A stretch of 25,156 bases of DNA from JAYQPQ01 sp038145405. Its GTDB lineage: Bacteria > Pseudomonadota > Gammaproteobacteria > Pseudomonadales > GM7GCV1. Below, piece after piece: positions 18,344 to 25,156 of the stretch. Where the stretch lies: NCBI GenBank assembly GCA_038145405.1, contig JAYQPQ010000020.1, positions 1-25,156 on the forward strand, written 5' to 3'. Below the pieces are notes generated by a model. It was not told the origin of the DNA and did not search any database. It worked only from the letters and a program-made list of their open reading frames with translations. The translations under genes were made by a program, and so were the position numbers. Position 1 is the first letter of the stretch. Each line of letters opens with the position of its first letter.

Positions 18344-18757
18344 TTACCGTGGTTCGTATTCGGCAAAGCGCGGCAGCGTATCGTCCTGACAGGACCAGGG
18401 TGCTGCCGAATCCATAAAGATGCGCGAGTGCGGTATCTCAGGTGCATCACAGTCCAGGCTGCCGGCGGGCAGCACCACCGCTTCGCGCTCTGGCACGTAA
18501 CGCGGCATAGGGGAACCGCATTGGCTGCAGAAGTCGTTGCGGAAGCGCTTGGCTTCGGGAACCTTGTAGCTGCGCAGCAGGTTTGCACCTTGCAGCCATT
18601 CAAAGTGGGCTTCGCGAATCAGCAGGTTGCTGGCGTGTCCGGTGCCGGACAATTTGCGACAGCGCTGGCAATGACAGTGATAAAAGCCCTGCGAATGACC
18701 TTCGAGCCGATACTTCATGGAGCCGCACAGACAGGAGCCGTGGAGTGAGGTTTTCAT
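18344..18757 (-). CDS. GFA family (Mss4-like fold) zinc protein
   Basis: The 137-residue product has the zinc-binding pattern of the GFA family (glutathione-dependent formaldehyde-activating enzyme-like): Cys9 and Cys11 in GSCLCGSMKY, Cys28/Cys30/Cys33 in HCHCQRCRK, and Cys77/Cys80 in FCSQCGSPMPR. HASNLLI between them is also typical. Most members have no demonstrated substrate, and the formaldehyde role is established only for Gfa itself, so the enzyme name should not be transferred. Its ATG overlaps the pgi stop by 4 nt (ATGA), a translational-coupling arrangement, so it is expressed with pgi. Confidence 0.85.
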   Translation of the reverse strand: MKTSLHGSCLCGSMKYRLEGHSQGFYHCHCQRCRKLSGTGHASNLLIREAHFEWLQGANLLRSYKVPEAKRFRNDFCSQCGSPMPRYVPEREAVVLPAGSLDCDAPEIPHSRIFMDSAAPWSCQDDTLPRFAEYEPR

Positions 18758-20304
18758 TCGTTGCTCTCCAGGATGAGGGATAACAGGTGCCGCGTTGAAG
18801 CATCCAGCTGCAGATCGCTGGGCTGGCCGTTCAGCAGTCGGTCAATCTGCTTGGCTATGGTTTTGCCCAGTTGAACCCCGGGTTGATCAAAGGCGTTGAG
18901 GTTCCACAACAGTGAGGCGACAAAGGTGCGGTGCTCATAGAAGGCGAGCAGGGCACCCAGGCTCTCGGGCGTTAATTTATCGAGCAGAATGGTGGTGGAT
19001 GGCTTATTGCCGGGAAAATCGGCGCCGTTGCCCGCCATCAGCGCCGCGCTCTGGGCGAAGCAATTGGCCAGCAGGGTGCGGTGATGTTCCTTGAGATTGT
19101 GATCCGGCTTCCTGATGGCCAGAAATTCCACCGGCACATCATGCGTGCCCTGGTGTAACAGCTGGAACACGGCGTGCTGGGCATCGGTGCCGACACCACC
19201 CCAGACCACCGGGCAGCTGGCGCCAGTAACCGGTTTGCCCTTGGCATCGGCGCGCTTGCCGTTGCTCTCCATCTCCAGCTGCTGCAGATAGCTCACCAGG
19301 TCGTGCAGGCGGCTGTCGTAAGGGAACACGGCGCGCGTTTCGGCGCCGAGAACGGTACTGAAGTAGAAATCCAGCAAGCCGGCCAGCAGGGGTGCATTGG
19401 CGGGCAGCGCAGCCTGGCAGAAATGCTCATCCATCTGCCGGGCGCCGGCCAGAAAGCGGTCGAAGCATTTGGGCGTCAGGGCAATCATGGCTACCAGGCT
19501 GACCGAAGACCAGACCGAAAAACGCCCGCCGACCCATTCGGCAAAGGTGAAAATCTGGTCTTCGGGCACGCCAATTTCCACCGCGTTATCCGGATGCGCG
19601 GTAATGCCCACCAGCTGTTGCATGGGGTTGGTCACGCCGTGGCGACGCAGCCACTTGAGTACGGTGCGGGTATTGGCCAGGGTTTCCTTGGTGGTGAAGG
19701 TTTTGGATACCACGATTACCAGGGTTTCCTCGGGCTTGCACTGCCGCAGCACGGGGGCCAGAGCATGACCGTCGATGTTGGCGATCAGGTGCACTTCAAG
19801 GCTGCGGTCGACCGCCGGTTTGAGGGCGTGGAGCAGGAACTTCGGGCCGAGATATGATCCGCCAATACCTATATGAATTAGATATTTATATGGCTTTCCT
19901 GAGGCGGATTTAACCCTGCCGCTGCGCACTTTTTCGGCAAAGGCATAGCAGGCTTTGCGCTCGGCGTCGATGCGAGTGGCAACGGCATCGCCCAGGGCCG
20001 ATTGCTCCGGTGGGCGGGCAGCGCGCAGCGCCGTATGCAAAGCGGGACGGAACTCGCTGGCATTGACGATCTCGCCCTCGAACAGCTCGCGGCGATGCAA
20101 TTCCACTTGGGCGGCTTGCGCCAGTTCACCGAACAGGGTCAGTGCCTCGGCATCGATGGGCTGCTTGGAAAAGTCGAAGTAGAGCGGGCCTACCTGGGTG
20201 CTGAAGGTTTTGACGCGCTGGCGGTCGGCGGCAAAGAGCTCCGTAAGTCGCCTGTGTTCGTGATTGCGGGCGTATTGCTGGAGTGGGGCGCGTGCTTTTT
20301 TCAT
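18754..20304 (-). CDS. pgi: Glucose-6-phosphate isomerase
   Basis: Pgi interconverts glucose-6-phosphate and fructose-6-phosphate in the cytosol. The product is 516 residues. GIGGSYLGP, VVSKTFTTKETL, and WVGGRFSVWSSVSL are present. The catalytic Glu (rabbit Glu357) lies in MESNGK near residue 346, the ring-opening His (rabbit His388) in GGVGTDAQHAVFQLLHQG near 370, and the C-terminal Lys in NAFDQPGVQLGK. ATG at 20304 (MKKARAPLQQYARNH) is preferred to an in-frame extension to 20472 that would run through the tRNA-Pro gene. No good ribosome site precedes it. The segment encoding YKYLIHIGIGGSY (19855-19915) is strikingly AT-rich compared with the rest of the gene. Confidence 0.95.
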   Translation of the reverse strand: MKKARAPLQQYARNHEHRRLTELFAADRQRVKTFSTQVGPLYFDFSKQPIDAEALTLFGELAQAAQVELHRRELFEGEIVNASEFRPALHTALRAARPPEQSALGDAVATRIDAERKACYAFAEKVRSGRVKSASGKPYKYLIHIGIGGSYLGPKFLLHALKPAVDRSLEVHLIANIDGHALAPVLRQCKPEETLVIVVSKTFTTKETLANTRTVLKWLRRHGVTNPMQQLVGITAHPDNAVEIGVPEDQIFTFAEWVGGRFSVWSSVSLVAMIALTPKCFDRFLAGARQMDEHFCQAALPANAPLLAGLLDFYFSTVLGAETRAVFPYDSRLHDLVSYLQQLEMESNGKRADAKGKPVTGASCPVVWGGVGTDAQHAVFQLLHQGTHDVPVEFLAIRKPDHNLKEHHRTLLANCFAQSAALMAGNGADFPGNKPSTTILLDKLTPESLGALLAFYEHRTFVASLLWNLNAFDQPGVQLGKTIAKQIDRLLNGQPSDLQLDASTRHLLSLILESNE

Positions 20305-20424
20305 GGAGGTGAAGCCTAAAGACCTGCGGATGAATTTACCAGTGCCTCCTTGGGCCGAGGTAAAGCGTCGGCAGGGATGCGTTTTGCAATTCGGATTGGC
20401 TATCGATTTCTGGCGCCTGCCGGG

Positions 20425-20430
20425 TATAAT
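20425..20430 (+). promoter_or_regulatory. -10 hexamer TATAAT of the tRNA-Pro gene
   Basis: TATAAT ends 14 nt before the mature tRNA 5' end. It is followed by a GC-rich CGCGGCCCC stretch, resembling the discriminator of stringently controlled stable-RNA promoters. I see no strong -35 at 17 nt spacing. Confidence 0.6.
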
Positions 20431-20444
20431 CGCGGCCCCATCTG

Positions 20445-20521
20445 CGGAGAGTAGCTCAGCCTGGTAGAGCACTGCGTTCGGGACGCAGGGGTCGCAGGTT
20501 CAAATCCTGTCTCTCCGACCA
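20445..20521 (+). tRNA. tRNA-Pro (anticodon CGG)
   Basis: The 77-nt cloverleaf is complete. The acceptor stem CGGAGAG pairs with CTCTCCG, with discriminator A and an encoded CCA. The D-arm is AGCTCAGCCTGGTAGAGC. The anticodon stem CTGCG/CGCAG closes the loop TTCGGGA, whose anticodon is CGG and reads CCG codons. The T-arm contains GGTTCAAATCC. A TATAAT box lies just upstream. Confidence 0.97.
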
Positions 20522-20533
20522 ATAAAAAGAACG

Positions 20534-20576
20534 GGGGTCAGATTAGACTTTCGCGCAGAAAGTCTGATCTGACCCC
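20534..20576. repeat. 18-bp hairpin repeat between tRNA-Pro and gpmA
   Basis: GGGGTCAGATTAGACTTT (20534-20551), a 7-nt loop and AAAGTCTGATCTGACCCC (20559-20576) form an 18-bp stem that is perfect as RNA, with one G-U pair. GGGGTCAG-type palindromes occur as dispersed repeats and next to REP-associated transposases in many proteobacteria; no transposase is present here. It may also end tRNA transcription, although only four T's follow. Confidence 0.8.
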
Positions 20577-20603
20577 AGTTTTCCTGACTGAGGAGAATTG
20601 CCC

Positions 20604-21350
20604 GTGCCCGAGCTGGTCGTCGTCCGCCACGGACAGAGCCAATGGAACCTCGAAAACCGCTTTACCGGTTGGTATGACGTCGACCTGACCGAGCAGGGCC
20701 GTGCGGAAGCCAAGGCCGCCGGGGCGCGACTGAAAGCAGAGGGCTACCAGTTTGACCTGTCCTACACCTCGGTGCTCAAGCGCGCCATTCGCACGCTCTG
20801 GATCATGCTCGACGAAATGGATGCCATGCACCTGCCGGTGCAACGCAGCTGGCGTCTGAACGAGCGTCACTACGGCGCCCTGCAAGGTCTGAACAAGGCC
20901 GAAACCGCCGCACAGCACGGCGAAGATCAGGTGCTGGTGTGGCGTCGCAGCTACGATATTCCGCCGCCGGCGCTGGACGATAACGACCCGCGTTATACCG
21001 AGCTCAAGGCGCGTTATGCCGAGCTGGATCCCCTGACCCTGCCGCGCACCGAATGCCTGAAAGACACTGTGGATCGCGTACTGCCGTTCTGGAGCGACCA
21101 GATCGTGCCCGCGCTGCGCAGCGGCAAACGTGTGTTGATCGCCGCCCACGGCAACAGCTTGCGCGCCCTGGTAAAATACCTCGATGGAATGAGCAACGAG
21201 GAAATTCTCAAGTACAACATTCCCACCGGCCTGCCCATTGCCTATCAGCTGGACGACAACCTGCGTCCGGTCGACAAGAAATACCTGTGCGAGCCCGAGC
21301 AGTTGGAAAAGCTGATGGCCGAAGTGGCCAACCAGGGCAAGGCGAAGTGA
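20604..21350 (+). CDS. gpmA: 2,3-bisphosphoglycerate-dependent phosphoglycerate mutase
   Basis: GpmA interconverts 3- and 2-phosphoglycerate through a phosphohistidine. The 248-residue product matches the E. coli enzyme (250 aa): VVVRHGQSQWN has the phosphorylated His9 in the RHG motif, FTGWYDVDLTEQG follows, LNERHYGALQGLNKAE carries the acid/base Glu, and IAAHGNSLRALVKYL has the second catalytic His. I chose GTG at 20604 because GAGGAGA ends 7 nt upstream and the family starts MPxLVLVRHG; TTG at 20598 would leave almost no spacing. It stands alone downstream of tRNA-Pro and ends at a strong terminator. Confidence 0.96.
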   Translation: MPELVVVRHGQSQWNLENRFTGWYDVDLTEQGRAEAKAAGARLKAEGYQFDLSYTSVLKRAIRTLWIMLDEMDAMHLPVQRSWRLNERHYGALQGLNKAETAAQHGEDQVLVWRRSYDIPPPALDDNDPRYTELKARYAELDPLTLPRTECLKDTVDRVLPFWSDQIVPALRSGKRVLIAAHGNSLRALVKYLDGMSNEEILKYNIPTGLPIAYQLDDNLRPVDKKYLCEPEQLEKLMAEVANQGKAK

Positions 21351-21357
21351 CCTTCAG

Positions 21358-21392
21358 GTCATTGCGAAGCGCATAGCGCTGAAGCAATCTCC
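21358..21392 (+). repeat. TGTCATTGCGAG-family dispersed repeat
   Basis: The sequence begins GTCATTGCGAAGCGC and ends GAAGCAATCTCC, the pattern of a dispersed intergenic repeat present several times in this window (also near 10165, 21764 and 22741-22793). It is non-coding and lies just after gpmA. Confidence 0.65.
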
Positions 21393-21405
21393 ACTCTGTA
21401 TAAAG

Positions 21406-21431
21406 AAAAAGGGGGCAACTGCCCCTTTTTT
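21406..21431. terminator. Bidirectional intrinsic terminator after gpmA
   Basis: GGGGGC-AACT-GCCCC is followed by six T's on the plus strand and preceded by a run of five A's, giving a T-run on the minus strand as well. It separates the convergent gpmA and the small exported-protein gene. Confidence 0.88.
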
Positions 21432-21446
21432 GTGTGCGGAACTAGG

Positions 21447-21731
21447 CTAGCGCGGGGAGGAATTCCCCAGATCGGCGTTGTTATTGCCCGACTGCCCCAT
21501 GGAATCCACCAGCTTTTTGCGATTGGCAGGGGTCATGCGGGAGATCTGCTCGGCGCTGTCCACCAGCTGGGCGCGGCGATTGGCCGGCAGTTGCGGCCAA
21601 ATGGCCTGAAAATCCGCCAATTGGCGCTGCTGCATGGCATTGAGTTGTGACCATTCTTGAGCGGAAAGGCCTTCGCTGGCCAGCAGTAATCCGCTAACCA
21701 GGGCGAGGAGGGGGGCTATCCGTGTCTTCAT
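21447..21731 (-). CDS. Small exported protein, DUF3106-like
   Basis: The 94-residue product has a signal peptide (MKTRIAPLLALVSGLLLA, probable cleavage after LSA) and a mature part built on W..L...Q...L..FQ..W..L....R..L and SRMTPANRKKL. This is the spacing of the small DUF3106-type helical proteins thought to be periplasmic. It is shorter than most and the assignment is tentative; the function is unknown. ATG at 21731 is preferred. The longer in-frame version starting at 21812 would translate a dispersed repeat (21764-21790) and delay the signal peptide by 27 residues. The stop lies close to the shared terminator at 21406-21431. Confidence 0.65.
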   Translation of the reverse strand: MKTRIAPLLALVSGLLLASEGLSAQEWSQLNAMQQRQLADFQAIWPQLPANRRAQLVDSAEQISRMTPANRKKLVDSMGQSGNNNADLGNSSPR

Positions 21732-21763
21732 GGGGCGTATCCGGTCATATCGAACCCTGATCT

Positions 21764-21912
21764 TGTCATTGCGAGCGAAGCGAAGCAACCGAACACGTTG
21801 TTTGTGTGACAAGACGACTCGCGCACTATGCGAGGCGGACCCGAAGGGCGAGCCGCAGGCGAGTAATCTCCAAGTTAGGAGATCGCCACGGGTCTGCTGC
21901 CCTCGCGATAAC
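21764..21912. repeat. Paired inverted dispersed repeats (BIME-like)
   Basis: A direct copy starts TGTCATTGCGAGCGAAGCG (21764) and runs to GAGTAATCTCC (21870). After AAGTTA, an inverted copy starts GGAGATCGCCACGGG (about 21878) and ends CCTCGCGATAAC. The two face each other, as in bacterial interspersed mosaic elements. The region fills the gap between xthA and the small exported-protein gene and contains no gene. Confidence 0.65.
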
Positions 21913-21916
21913 GCTG

Positions 21917-22723
21917 CTATCGCAGCGTCAGCACCACCGGGCAGTGGTCGGAAGGGCGTTCCATGGCACGAATATCGTGGTCGATATAGACCGATTGGGT
22001 TTTATCCAGCAATGGCGCCGTCAGCAGATGGTAGTCGATGCGCAGGCCGCGCTTGGGGTCATCTTCAAAGCCGCGCGAACGGTAATCAAACCACGACATC
22101 TTGTGTGCGTCGGGGTAGAGCTCGCGGTAAACATCAGTGAGCCCCCAGGCCTTGAGGCGCTCCATCCACTCGCGCTCTTCCGGTAAAAAGCTGCACTTTC
22201 CGGTTTGCAGCCAGCGTTTCATGTTGGTTTCGCCGATGCCGATATCCAGGTCGGTGGGGGCAATGTTGAAGTCGCCCATAATGACGATCTGGTCGCCCGG
22301 CTGATGGGTCTCGTTCAGATGATTGAACAGATCGGCGTAAAAGCGCTGCTTATAGGGAAATTTCAGCGGGTGATCGCGACTTTCACCCTGGGGAAAGTAG
22401 CCGTTATAAACGCTCAGTACTCCGCCGTTATAGGGCACATCGATACTCACCAGGCGCCGCTGCGCCTCTTCGCCGTCGTGCGGGTACCCCGTGCGACCAT
22501 TGGTCAGACCCAGGCGCGAGAGCAGGGCCACGCCATAGTGACCCTTCTGGCCATGAAACAGCACCTCGTAGCCCAGATCACGCGGAATCTCCACCGGGAA
22601 CATATCGTCGGCCACCTTGGTTTCCTGCAGGCCAATGATGTCGGGCTCGTGCAGACGCACCAGCTCAGCCAGTTGATGCGGCCGGGCGCGAATGCCATTG
22701 ATATTGAAAGAGACAATTTTCAT
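21917..22723 (-). CDS. xthA: Exodeoxyribonuclease III
   Basis: XthA is the main AP endonuclease and 3'-phosphatase/3'-5' exonuclease of base-excision repair. The length, 268 residues, equals that of E. coli. Active-site residues are visible: Asn7 in SFNINGIRAR, Glu34 in LQETK, the Tyr of YNGYFPQGES, Asp/Asn of GDFNIAPTDLDIG, Asp of LRIDYHLLT, and the terminal SDHCPV His. The ATG at 22723 follows a repeat-rich upstream region, where no clear promoter was found. Its stop lies 5 bp from the BIME-like repeat. Confidence 0.96.
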   Translation of the reverse strand: MKIVSFNINGIRARPHQLAELVRLHEPDIIGLQETKVADDMFPVEIPRDLGYEVLFHGQKGHYGVALLSRLGLTNGRTGYPHDGEEAQRRLVSIDVPYNGGVLSVYNGYFPQGESRDHPLKFPYKQRFYADLFNHLNETHQPGDQIVIMGDFNIAPTDLDIGIGETNMKRWLQTGKCSFLPEEREWMERLKAWGLTDVYRELYPDAHKMSWFDYRSRGFEDDPKRGLRIDYHLLTAPLLDKTQSVYIDHDIRAMERPSDHCPVVLTLR

Positions 22724-22740
22724 AGGGCTGCATCTTAACT

Positions 22741-22793
22741 TGTCATTGCGAGGCCTGTCATTGCGAGGGCCATCGGGCCCGAAGCAACCTCCC
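22741..22793 (+). repeat. Tandem TGTCATTGCGAG-family repeats
   Basis: A short truncated unit, TGTCATTGCGAGG (22741-22753), is directly followed by a fuller unit starting at 22756 and ending GAAGCAACCTCCC (22793). The fuller unit carries an internal GGGCC-ATC-GGCCC hairpin. It sits upstream of the EPS regulator, between it and divergent xthA. Confidence 0.65.
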
Positions 22794-22871
22794 AGCTCGC
22801 AGAAAAGCCGAGGTGAAATTCTTTCTGTTCAAAGCTTGAACGCTGTCCGAAGCCAGCGTATCGTTCAGCTC

Positions 22872-23228
22872 ATGAACGATTCTGTCCTCACCGACGAAAC
22901 CCGCTATCGCCTGTTCAAATTGGTGGAAGAGCACCCGGAGATGAGCCAGCGCGAACTGGCCCAGGCCATGGGTGTGAGCGTGGGAAAGCTGAATTACTGT
23001 CTGAAGGCGCTGATTAACGTGGGCATGATCAAGATGGGCAACTTTACCCGCTCCAGCCACAAGTTGGGTTATGTCTATATCCTGACGCCGAAGGGGATAG
23101 CCGAGAAGAGCAGGGTGACGGCGAGGTTTTTGGCGAGAAAGGAAGCGGAATATGAAGAACTAAAAGCAGAAATTGAAGTGCTGCGCACGGAAGCTAATAT
23201 TGCGCAATCAGCGGACACGCGAAGCTAG
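22872..23228 (+). CDS. EPS-associated MarR-family transcriptional regulator
   Basis: The 118-residue product is a small winged-helix regulator of the group found at the edge of exopolysaccharide clusters (EPS-associated MarR type). Features are DETRYRLFKLVEEHPEMSQRELAQAMGVSVGKLNYCLKAL (helix-turn-helix, residues 8-48), MGNFTRSSHKLGYVYILTPKG (wing and beyond), and a C-terminal coiled-coil RKEAEYEELKAEIEVLR. It probably controls the polysaccharide genes downstream, though it could also act elsewhere. ATG at 22872 (MNDSVLTD) is preferred over starts reaching back into the repeat region. Base composition is intermediate between the GC-rich chromosome and the AT-rich genes that follow. Confidence 0.88.
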   Translation: MNDSVLTDETRYRLFKLVEEHPEMSQRELAQAMGVSVGKLNYCLKALINVGMIKMGNFTRSSHKLGYVYILTPKGIAEKSRVTARFLARKEAEYEELKAEIEVLRTEANIAQSADTRS

Positions 23229-23278
23229 AACATGGATTGTTGTTTCGAGCGCATTATGCCAAATACTAATTTGATCTG

Positions 23279-24559
23279 ATGATATCAAAAGCATTAAGAA
23301 AATTTACTAACACGGCGGAAAAGAGGCGCCTAGCAAACAACATAATTTCTCTAAGTGTGTTGCAAGGAGCAAGCTATATTTTACCTTTGTTGACAGTGCC
23401 TTATTTGGTCCGTGTTTTAGGGCCAGAATATTTTGGGCTGTTAGCATTTTCTACAGCAACCATCGCTTACTTAATGCTGCTCACTGATTATGGGTTTAAC
23501 TTATCTGCAACACAGCAAATTTCTATTCATAGAGATAGCCAAGAAAAAATTAACGATATTTTCAGTTCGGTTATTATAATAAAAGTAGGGCTAGTGATTA
23601 TTAGTATCGGCATTTTGAGCATGCTGATTTTTAGTTTTGAGAAGTTTAGTCAGCATTGGCGCGTCTATTATTTAACCTTTGGTGCAGTCGTAGGGCAGGC
23701 TCTTTTTCCAGTATGGCTTTTTCAGGGCATGGAGCGCATGCGATATATTACCTACCTTAATCTCGGATCAAAGGCGTTCTTTACTGTATGTGTATTCGTC
23801 TTCGTAAAAGAAAAATCTGACTATCTAATTGTACCTTTGCTCAACTCGTTGGGTTTCATTGTTGCAGGTGTGTGCTCTCTATTTCTAGTAAGGTCGCAAT
23901 TTGGAGTGTCCTTCCGGTCACAGTCATTTGAAGCAATTAAGTTTCAGATTAAAGACGGTTGGCATATTTTTTTATCCAGCATGGCAATTAGCCTTTACAC
24001 TATTTCTACAGCTTTTATTTTGGGAATTACTACCAATAATTTTGTAGTTGGTTACTTTGCAGCTGCCGAAAAAATTGTGCAGGCCGTTAAAGGTATTTAT
24101 ACACCTATTTCGCAGGCTATTTATCCACTGATTAGCAAAAAGATCTACGAAGATAGAATTGCGGGTTTGATATTTATCAGAAAGGTAGCTTGGATTGTTG
24201 GTTCTGGAATGTTAGCGATATCATCCATTTCATTTATCTTCTCAGAGCCAATAGTTTATGTTCTTTTGGGTGAGCAATACGAGCAATCGATATTGCTCCT
24301 AAGGATTATGGCATTTGTACCCTTTGTCGTTGCATTGAGTAACATTTTTGGAATCCAAATGATGCTAAATATGGGGTATAAAAAGGAATTTACCTTTTTT
24401 ATATTGGTAACGGCTTTTCTTAGCGTTTTGATGGTGATTATGTTGGCTGGGGCTTATGAGGCAGTTGGTGTTTCAGTGGCTATATTATTAGTAGAGATAC
24501 TGATCACGACAATGCTTGCCTTATTTGTTTATGTTAAATGGAAAAAGGGAGCATTATGA
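23279..24559 (+). CDS. Wzx-type oligosaccharide flippase
   Basis: This 426-residue inner-membrane protein has about 12 hydrophobic segments and belongs to the polysaccharide biosynthesis (Wzx/RfbX) family, which flips undecaprenyl-linked O-antigen or EPS repeat units to the periplasmic face. The N-terminal signature reads LQGASYILPLLTVPYLVRVLG then YFGLLAFSTATIAYLMLLTDYGFNLSATQQIS, with NxxS-type spacing typical of the family. The gene is strongly AT-rich, unlike everything before 22.8 kb, which suggests horizontal acquisition of the locus. The next gene overlaps its stop by 4 nt. No recognisable ribosome site precedes ATG 23279. Confidence 0.9.
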   Translation: MISKALRKFTNTAEKRRLANNIISLSVLQGASYILPLLTVPYLVRVLGPEYFGLLAFSTATIAYLMLLTDYGFNLSATQQISIHRDSQEKINDIFSSVIIIKVGLVIISIGILSMLIFSFEKFSQHWRVYYLTFGAVVGQALFPVWLFQGMERMRYITYLNLGSKAFFTVCVFVFVKEKSDYLIVPLLNSLGFIVAGVCSLFLVRSQFGVSFRSQSFEAIKFQIKDGWHIFLSSMAISLYTISTAFILGITTNNFVVGYFAAAEKIVQAVKGIYTPISQAIYPLISKKIYEDRIAGLIFIRKVAWIVGSGMLAISSISFIFSEPIVYVLLGEQYEQSILLLRIMAFVPFVVALSNIFGIQMMLNMGYKKEFTFFILVTAFLSVLMVIMLAGAYEAVGVSVAILLVEILITTMLALFVYVKWKKGAL

Positions 24560-25156
24560 AGGCAGTGATACTCGCAGGGGGGCTGGGCACAAGATTGAGC
24601 GAAGAAACCTCTGTTAAGCCCAAACCGATGATTGAGATCGGCGGGAAGCCGATATTGTGGCATATCATGAAAATTTACTCTCAGCACGGGGTTAAAGATT
24701 TTATTATTTGCTGTGGCTACAAGGGGTATGTGATCAAGGAGTATTTTGCTAACTATTTTCTTCACACCTCTGATGTCACATTTGACATGAGCAATAATCA
24801 GATGATAGTGCATGAAAGGCGATCCGAACCTTGGGTCGTGACTCTGGTCGATACCGGAGAAAATACTATGACCGGTGGTAGGCTCAAGAGGGTGGCTGAA
24901 TATTTGGAGCAAGAAGAAGCGTTTTGTTTTACCTACGGCGACGGAGTTGCGAATGTAAACGTCGCTGAATTGATAGCGTTTCACCAGAGTCATGGTAAGC
25001 AAGCTACCTTGACCTCAGCTTATCCTCCGGGTCGTTTTGGTGCGCTAGATATCCAGAATGACAAAATTCTTCAATTTAAGGAAAAGCCAAAAGGCGATGG
25101 CGCTATGATCAATGGCGGATTTTTTGTTCTTTCTCCAAAAGTGATTGAGAGAATTT
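24556..25156 (+). CDS. rfbF: Glucose-1-phosphate cytidylyltransferase (partial, cut by window end)
   Basis: RfbF makes CDP-glucose from CTP and glucose-1-phosphate, the first step to CDP-linked 3,6-dideoxyhexoses and related sugars. The visible 200 residues match the family closely: AGGLGTRLSEET (7-18), VKPKPMIEIGGKPILWHIM, CCGYKGYVIKEYFANYF, VTLVDTGENTMTGGRLKRV, FTYGDGVANVNV with the metal-binding Asp, PPGRFGAL, and INGGFFVLSP. The family is about 257 residues, so roughly 57 are missing beyond the window. ATG overlaps the wzx stop (ATGA). CDP-glucose 4,6-dehydratase (rfbG) is expected next, but it is outside the window. Confidence 0.93.
   Translation, partial: MKAVILAGGLGTRLSEETSVKPKPMIEIGGKPILWHIMKIYSQHGVKDFIICCGYKGYVIKEYFANYFLHTSDVTFDMSNNQMIVHERRSEPWVVTLVDTGENTMTGGRLKRVAEYLEQEEAFCFTYGDGVANVNVAELIAFHQSHGKQATLTSAYPPGRFGALDIQNDKILQFKEKPKGDGAMINGGFFVLSPKVIERI

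Noticed and set aside
19190..19220. Possible missing catalytic Glu in Pgi (GGVGTDAQH instead of GEPGTNGQH)
   Set aside because: Counting back from the His by rabbit numbering places the catalytic Glu in MESNGK, which is present. The GGxGTD variant is also found in other bacterial Pgi (recalled from Xanthomonas), so nothing essential is lost.
18754..20472. Long 572-codon form of Pgi beginning at 20472
   Set aside because: The extra N-terminus would overlap the tRNA-Pro gene and its promoter and matches nothing in the family; ATG 20304 fits homologues.

Overview
The window looks like a chromosomal segment of a GC-rich gammaproteobacterium. The evidence is the gene order yciO-scpA-scpB-rluB, a fused MnmC of the E. 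coli length (668 aa), FumC and AcnA isozymes, an E. coli-like XthA and GpmA, and many short dispersed intergenic repeats. I cannot assign a genus from sequence alone. Almost everything up to about 23.2 kb is ordinary housekeeping DNA. The last 1.9 kb is conspicuously AT-rich and begins a surface-polysaccharide cluster.

Layout. 1-484: non-coding repeat mosaic. 485-4948 (+): yciO, scpA, scpB, rluB and a GT39-type membrane glycosyltransferase. 4960-7740 (-): mnmC followed by a secreted glutaminyl cyclase. 7799-10130 (+): M18 aminopeptidase and trpS. 10131-10493: a second repeat mosaic, bounded by a 15-bp perfect inverted repeat. 10494-12310 (-): fumC and a translationally coupled small ion channel, divergent from acnA and a DUF502 membrane protein (12403-15757, +). 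15758-16836: a scar made of the 3' end of a serine recombinase joined to a frameshifted diguanylate cyclase. 16844-17461 (-): a methyltransferase. 17721-18251 (+): a methionine-rich exported protein. 18344-20304 (-): pgi and an overlapping GFA-family gene. 20445-20521: tRNA-Pro(CGG). 20604-21350 (+): gpmA. 21447-22723 (-): a small exported protein and xthA, with dispersed repeats. 22872-25156 (+): an EPS-associated MarR-type regulator, a Wzx flippase and a glucose-1-phosphate cytidylyltransferase cut by the window end.

How the genes connect. ScpA and ScpB are the non-SMC partners of the condensin. FumC and AcnA supply two TCA steps from divergent promoters. Pgi and GpmA are glycolytic but not in one operon. 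The end cluster would make a CDP-glucose-derived sugar and export a lipid-linked repeat unit.

I found no convincing new defence or mobile system. The items most worth a second look are the methionine-rich exported protein with a C-terminal KPWxKFW motif also present at the end of AcnA, the recombinase/GGDEF scar, the inverted-repeat-bounded intergenic element, and the twin apparently leaderless promoters of yciO and scpA.
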